This document shows, piece after piece, positions 58,892 through 64,000 of a DNA stretch of 64,000 bases (position 1 is its first letter; each line of letters starts with the position of its first letter). The translations under genes were made by a program, and so were the position numbers. This DNA comes from Saturnia japonica (lineage: Eukaryota > Arthropoda > Insecta > Lepidoptera > Saturniidae), in assembly GCA_033032175.1 (NCBI GenBank), contig CM065318.1, positions 15,872,001-15,936,000 of the forward strand, read 5' to 3'. The notes under the pieces were generated by a model. It made no database searches, was not told the origin of the DNA, and saw only the letters and a list, made by a program, of their open reading frames with translations.

Positions 58892-59076
58892 TATTAATTT
58901 TAATGTGTAATGTTTCATAACATAGTAGTTATCCTTATTATTTATGTGTTTAAATGTCAGGCATGGCCTATTATCTGAGCGATTGCATTGTTTTTATTAT
59001 GTGGAAATGATAACATGTAATTTTTCCTTTTTTGTAATTGCTCTGTTGGCATGCTAAATGTATAAAATAAAATAAA
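57792..59076 (+). mobile_element. 5'-truncated CR1-like non-LTR retrotransposon
   Basis: About 1.28 kb: reverse transcriptase from the first catalytic block to the C-terminus, stop at 58889-58891, 3' UTR of about 170 bp and a tail of (ATAAA)n at about 59062-59077. Directly flanked on both sides by the 1.17-kb repeat, so it interrupts what was one sequence. Confidence 0.85.
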
Positions 59077-60251
59077 ATATATAGACGCGTCATACGCCAA
59101 CACCATTGCACTAAAAAACAGTGCAATTTATTTCTACATAGAAACTATAAGTAATTCTTCCATTTATACAGTACGCAAAGAAGAAACAGAATATAAAACG
59201 TTTATATGCCATTTTTGCTGTTAGAAAGAAATTAATATATATTTTGAGCTGTAGTGACGTGCAACCGCGACAATGGATAATACGTGACTGAAAGAATGTC
59301 GGGCAATTACCTGACATTAGTATTGCCAAAATAGTACGCGGTTAACGCATCTACATTTATAAAAACATCTTAGTTTAAATCGGTTCATAAACAAAGAAAT
59401 TACGCCTGAGCATCTCTATAAAAGTACATTCGAATTCAGAACCTCTGACTTTTTTAATATCGGTTCAAAAACAAAAACAAGTGATCGGATACAAAATGTA
59501 AAATCTTCTTACTTCAACAACATATAGTTTATATGATACGTACTATCAAAATCGATTTACAAAATAATGAAAAATTAATTAGAAAATTCAAGTCATGAAC
59601 CGACTAACAATCAGATAAATATACCTTCTATTAAAATACTACCTACTAAAATATCAAACCCCTTACATGTTATATTGTAATAACCGAAATATTTAGATTT
59701 AAATAAATTATTATACTGAAAGTTAAATCAAGGACAACTTATACGCAGCAGTAAAGTCTAAGCATGAAAATATTTCTATTACAAAATATGTAAATATATA
59801 GACAGACATCGTCAGTTTGTTTACTTATAAGGCAATAATATTTTCAGAGAGAAATGGCGTCATTTTGTTACGTTCAAACATTGAAATTCTGTGTACTTAC
59901 TGAAAAAGAATATCTCAATTTTTTATGACGGTTAGAGGATTTAGAAAGCTGCCTATTTTCTATTGACCCCCTAACTATATATTTAATTTGTTTTTATTAA
60001 CTCCCATTATCATGGTCATAAGAAAAGAGAGTCCTGATGTGCTCTGCTATTGCTTACTTACTAATTTTTAGTGCCCGACCTCTCGTGAACTATTAAATCA
60101 TGCAGAACGGGTTTTATAAAGATAATTGCCGTAGATGTCAAAAACAACACAATAGAAAAAAAGACCATTCATAATTAATTTAAATGTACAATGGCTCAGT
60201 TGTATCAGGTTCGCTTGTGAGATTTAAATTAAAGGACTTTATTTTTTAATA
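59077..60251 (+). repeat. 1.17-kb direct repeat, right copy (putative giant target-site duplication)
   Basis: Begins straight after the ATAAA-type tail and matches 56616-57791; the offset is 2,461 at the left and 2,460 at the right, consistent with the few single-base indels. After 60251 the sequence (aaaataatgtatcaaat) is unlike the LINE that follows the left copy. Confidence 0.85.
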
Positions 60252-60299
60252 AAAATAATGTATCAAATAAGCGCACGGCCTGAGGGTAAATGTTTACTA

Positions 60300-60480
60300 A
60301 AGGCTGTGGAAGTTTGTAACACTAGAGGTATCGATCTTGAACCCCTTTCCCTAAGGAGCTCTGGAAACCCTCTTCATCGCAGGAACACAACACAAGGTTA
60401 TTAGACCGTGATCTTCTGTAGGGTGGAAGTATTTCGCCACTAGCTTCGGGTAGAGATAAATCTCCAAAATTTTAACCATT
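60300..60480 (+). repeat. Repeat unit with ggagctctggaaacc core, copy 1
   Basis: taaggagctctggaaaccct, gcaggaacacaacacaaggt, tgatcttctgtagggtgg. Two more units lie at 61430-61560 and 61600-61720. Probably part of a common lepidopteran transposon; class unknown. Confidence 0.6.
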
Positions 60481-60550
60481 GCGCTTGTAAGCGCTCTTTA
60501 ACGATCTCTAAGTGGACATCAGGCCATCATATCGGCCGTGCCATCTACAT

Positions 60551-60645
60551 TTTGTTTTTTTTTTTAACTGACTACACTGTTAGCCTTAGGGGCCCTATCC
60601 AAAAACAGAGCCGCTGCGGCTTTTACAGCTTCACCAGACTTGATC
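60551..60645 (-). mobile_element. Very short 5'-truncated copy of LINE family 2
   Basis: Only the last about 80 bp of the 3' UTR (minus strand: aagtctggtgaagctgtaaa, agccgcagcggctctg, aaggctaacagtgtagtcag) plus a 12-nt poly(A). The target duplication CCATCTACAT is exact at 60541-60550 and 60646-60655. Confidence 0.85.
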
Positions 60646-60655
60646 CCATCTACAT

Positions 60656-61026
60656 GACAAATATACATAAAAATAAACCCCTAACCGAAAACTCTGAGTA
60701 CATATCTGCGTTCAGGTAGAGGCGTAAAAGTCGGCTATGATTAATTGCTTTAATACCACAAACTTTGTTATTTTTCGATCAGAAGGTAAAAATGTTAAAT
60801 TTCTTTTAAATTATAGGTCGGGGATATTGAAATAAAAGTTTTTTTCAAAGAGAGGTTATGATGGATTTCGATAGCTATACATCACCGGCTATATTTCATC
60901 TGAGTATTTCTATATTTATAATAGCCTAATTATATACAGAATGTTATTCAATTCAACATGAATTGACACGGGTAATTTGTATACAGGCATCGGAAACTAA
61001 TTTAATATCTTTAATTTACAATAAAT
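60656..61026. other. Intergenic AT-rich DNA
   Basis: Nothing recognised. Confidence 0.4.
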
Positions 61027-61283
61027 TGCATTAGCCTAGTGATTGTAAGCGCTACTGCCATGCTCGAGGTCCCTGGGTTCGATTCCCAGGTCGAGTAAAG
61101 TGTTATTGGGTTTTCTATGAAATTATCAGTAGCAGCTCGGAGATTGGCTTTGCGCCCGATTAATGGCAATAGGCTCGACCCCTATTAGATGGGACCTAAA
61201 ACATACTCGGCGAACTGTGGGTGTACATTAGTGCACCTCTGCCTAACCCTTCGGGGAATACAGGCGTGATGGTATGTATGTGT
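61027..61283 (+). repeat. tRNA-derived SINE, family B (best full-length copy)
   Basis: gcattagcctagtgattgta (A box), ccctgggttcgattcccagg (B box), full body (ctttgcgcccgattaatgg, ggcgaactgtgggtgtac), end ggcgtgatggtatgtatgtg. Useful as the family reference in this window. Confidence 0.8.
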
Positions 61284-61429
61284 ATAAATAACGGACGGGA
61301 GAAGACATTTTTATTCTGCCGTTCTAATAATTGGTAACGATTGGAAATACACCTACTCGTGACAATTATGATAAGCGTAAGCGGCTACCATAGATTTTGA
61401 CGCTTGTAATACCATAGGTACGCTAGAGC

Positions 61430-61720
61430 GTGGCTGACCTTGAACACCCATAACCCAAAGAGCTCTGGAAACAAAACTCACAGCAGGAACACAGCACAAG
61501 GTTATTTGGCTGCTATGTTTTGTGGGGTGGAGGTATTCCACCAGTCGGACTGCTCCGAGTAGAGATAAGGAAATCTCTCTATGCCCTACCTCTTTTTGAA
61601 ACGCCCCCTGCCGAAGGAGCTCAGGAAACCTTACTCACTTCAGGAACACGACACAACGTTATTTGGCTGCGATATACTGTAGGGTGGAGGTATTCGGCCT
61701 ATGCGGCACGTGTACATCGA
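61430..61720 (+). repeat. Repeat units with gagctctggaaac core, copies 2 and 3 (tandem)
   Basis: Unit 2: agagctctggaaac, gcaggaacacagcacaaggt, tttgtggggtggaggtatt. Unit 3: ggagctcaggaaacc, caggaacacgacacaacg, ctgtagggtggaggtattc. Units are about 165 bp apart. An open frame across them is a by-product. Confidence 0.65.
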
Positions 61721-61853
61721 CACACACACATCATCACAATAAATCAAGAAGCAAATTTAGCAAGTAACTTCAGGGTGAAGACGTTTGTTACAATGTACGC
61801 GCTAATCGTAATAATCCCATTTTATATATTTCTTCCCTAAAGTGCCTATAGAA

Positions 61854-62220
61854 TCTATATATTAATACGTGAAGCAAATACTTTCGGTACCCTTTTAAGC
61901 GTATTGCCTTCACGGAAGACTGTGAGATTTGGCATAGTTAAAGTTTATATGGAGCAGGAGTGCAGAAATCTAAAATTTATGTATAATATCTGTTTTACTA
62001 ATATATTAAATGAAATAAATTAATACTGCGAATCCTAACACGACCAGTGCCATTGAACTTAGATCCACAAAATATTGACATTGTCACTCAACGAAAAGTG
62101 ACAGCATGTGATGTAGATAATACTCATTGTTTAGGTTCATGAATACTCCAAATGTCAAACAGAAAATAGTATTTGATCAAAAAGTCGCTGGTCCAATTTC
62201 GACCTTAGGGCGATCGCTAG
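61854..62220 (+). mobile_element. Non-autonomous Helitron, copy 3
   Basis: A 367-bp element: TCTATATATTAATACG start, CTAG end after a palindromic GCGATCGC, host A at 61853 and host T at 62221. The best preserved of the three copies. No coding capacity. Confidence 0.8.
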
Positions 62221-63096
62221 TAAGTTATAATTATGTAATTTTTAGACATAGTAACACATGATGCAGCCTAAAGAAAGATTTAGCGATGAAACTTAGAATA
62301 AACTGTCAGGTATTATTATTCCAAATTAAATCATTAAAACCTATGTTTACATTACGTTTATTGATAAATAATCTCTCGAAGTAAATATTGTATTAATCTC
62401 ATATTTCATAACTGTTTAATAATCGTTTAAATTTTACTATTAAAACATCCTTGTTTAGGATTAAATAAAATTAAACACAAACAAGAGATCTGCCCGAAAA
62501 ATATTCAATACGCTCAATCAAAAACCATGCATAGTGATGAGTTTCAATTGAATTCAATTTTGTACAATATGTGCTCCCGTATTGCGGACGCCATTTTAAT
62601 TCTCGAACGGACGCGTATAGATACGGTAGGTAGGTTAACCTCTAAAATAACATATATATACATACATACTTTTTTTCTTTAAGCAACTATGTTGATCCAC
62701 AGTACTGCCATCGTCACGTGAATATAATACCTATTTACAGTCTCTAATAATTCATGTAATAATCAAACATAACTCTAACAAGATGCCCCTAAAAAACTGT
62801 CCAGTTTTTTCGGTTATATAAAATGCATGTTGCTTGTTATTATTTATAATCCACTTCACTTCTGCACAATTACCAAACTATACCAGGTAAAATGCAGCTA
62901 AATGAAATAAAACATACCACATCAATATCTCGTCAAAAACTCCGTTTCCAATTTTAAGTAGTTAAGCTGCATATAGCGCATATTATGTTAGATTTATTAC
63001 GTTGTATTAAAACTCCGTTGAGAGTTTCTATTAAGATTTGTTGGTTATGTTGTGTTATTTACGTAAAATAGCCAAAAAAGACACAATAATATTTTA
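62221..63096. other. Intergenic AT-rich DNA
   Basis: Nothing recognised on either strand. Confidence 0.4.
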
Positions 63097-63308
63097 TAAG
63101 TAGATATGACATTGACGCTTTTTACATGCCACCATGAATGGAGGGCAATTGCCCTCAGTTCATTTTCGACCTGATACTAGCGTGAGCGACAAGAAACTTT
63201 TATCCTATTTTGTTAAGAGAGTTTCCGCCTTACGCTGTGATTTTCTATCTCTTTTGTTTCAACATGCTGATAACAAAATTTGTAACGTTTTCAAATTGCT
63301 TTTAGTGA
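63097..63308 (+). repeat. About 215-bp dispersed repeat, copy 2
   Basis: Block-by-block match to 52282-52500 (attgccctcagttca, gtgagcgacaagaaac, gtttccgccttacgctgtg). In this copy a 60-codon frame is open, in the other it is broken. Confidence 0.6.
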
Positions 63309-64000
63309 GAGTATAACGCGTTTATTTATAAAACGTCATTGGAAGTAGATAGATAAATACTCAAGGATTTTACTGTCATCGCTTGGCGATTGATTTTTAA
63401 CTCAAGGATAGTAGGTAGCTAGGGCAAATACAAAAAAAAAAACCTCTAATAACATGTTACGACTTTATCGGGTTGTGTTTCTTTACAAAAATTGAGGCTT
63501 ATTGAGTGATTTGAAATGGTGTCGTCGCATGCTACAATTTGTTACCGCCAATATATAATTGGGCTAACCTGTATTTTACTTTACATTTTTTTATTTACCT
63601 AGAATAGTGGTCATCTTTCACCGAAAATTCAGTATTTTTGAGTGATTCGAAATGGTGTCGTCGCAAACTACAATTAAGTTATTATCACAGTAAAATTGGG
63701 GCAATCTATAGTTTTTCAACATTAGGTCCCTTCTAACGATTCTAAAGTTCAACCTTCAATGCAATTGATTCAGAGTTTTAGTAGTGAAAAAACAGACAGA
63801 GATACTTTTGAATTTGTAATATTACTTACTGGCCAGGCAGACGTTGATCTGTCCTTTCTAGAACCCAATAAATTGACCATCTTTGTTTATAGGGAACATA
63901 AATATACAAACTTCGAATTTTATATACAAGAAGAAGAAGAAGGAGAAGAGAGAAAAGAAGATAGAATTCAGGATACTTAATGAAAGCCCAAGATTTATTA
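63309..64000. other. Window end, unassigned
   Basis: tgatttgaaatggtgtcgtcgc at about 63508 is repeated as tgattcgaaatggtgtcgtcgc at about 63643, with similar flanks (ctacaattt/ctacaatta), so a diverged tandem duplication of about 135 bp is likely. An open frame at 63759-63980 with an acidic Glu-rich end has no recognised family. Confidence 0.4.

Noticed and set aside
56616..60251. The 1.17-kb repeats as LTRs or as part of a composite transposon
   Set aside because: The internal part is a 5'-truncated CR1-like RT with its own tail. The repeats have no LTR-type ends, primer binding site or polypurine tract that I can see.
63759..63980. Open frame with Glu-rich end at the window edge
   Set aside because: The acidic end comes from a simple GAA/GAG repeat; no splice or family support.

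Overview
The window is AT-rich, intron-rich eukaryotic DNA that looks like a moth or butterfly (Lepidoptera). The clues are the SV2-like sugar-transporter-fold gene, non-autonomous Helitrons starting TCTATATATTAATACG and ending CTAG, tRNA-derived SINEs with clear A and B boxes, and many Jockey/CR1/RTE-type non-LTR fragments. I see one host protein-coding gene; nearly everything else is transposon or old repeat.

Layout. 2-23472 (+): nine exons of a 12-helix major facilitator (SV2-like) transporter, open at the left window edge, with matching splice phases throughout and a likely stop at 23470 followed by AATAAA at 23518. Intron 4 (10.7 kb) holds a near full-length Jockey-type retrotransposon (6240-10831). 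Other introns hold SINEs, Helitrons and MITEs. 23.5-64 kb: no convincing host gene. This part holds four copies of a second Jockey-type family (20.6 kb minus, 35.5 kb plus, 42.5-46.8 kb plus, 60.6 kb minus), the C-terminal part of a non-LTR protein with a restriction-like nuclease signature (31.84-33.12 kb), a CR1-like reverse transcriptase fragment (57.8-59.08 kb), and many LINE 3' ends and SINEs.

Most unusual structure. Two non-LTR insertions are bounded by very long direct repeats that look like target-site duplications: 200 bp around the 6.2-10.8 kb element (one mismatch), and about 1,175 bp around the 57.8-59.08 kb fragment (about 97% identical). In both, the repeat borders coincide with the element borders at the 5' junction and at the A-rich tail. 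Three copies of a different family in the same window have ordinary duplications of 10, 11 and 14 bp, which serve as an internal comparison.

The transporter exons join into about 513 residues. The mobile elements are mostly inactive: frameshifts, stops, 5' truncations and an internal deletion derivative are described individually. All comparisons were made by eye, without alignment software or database search.
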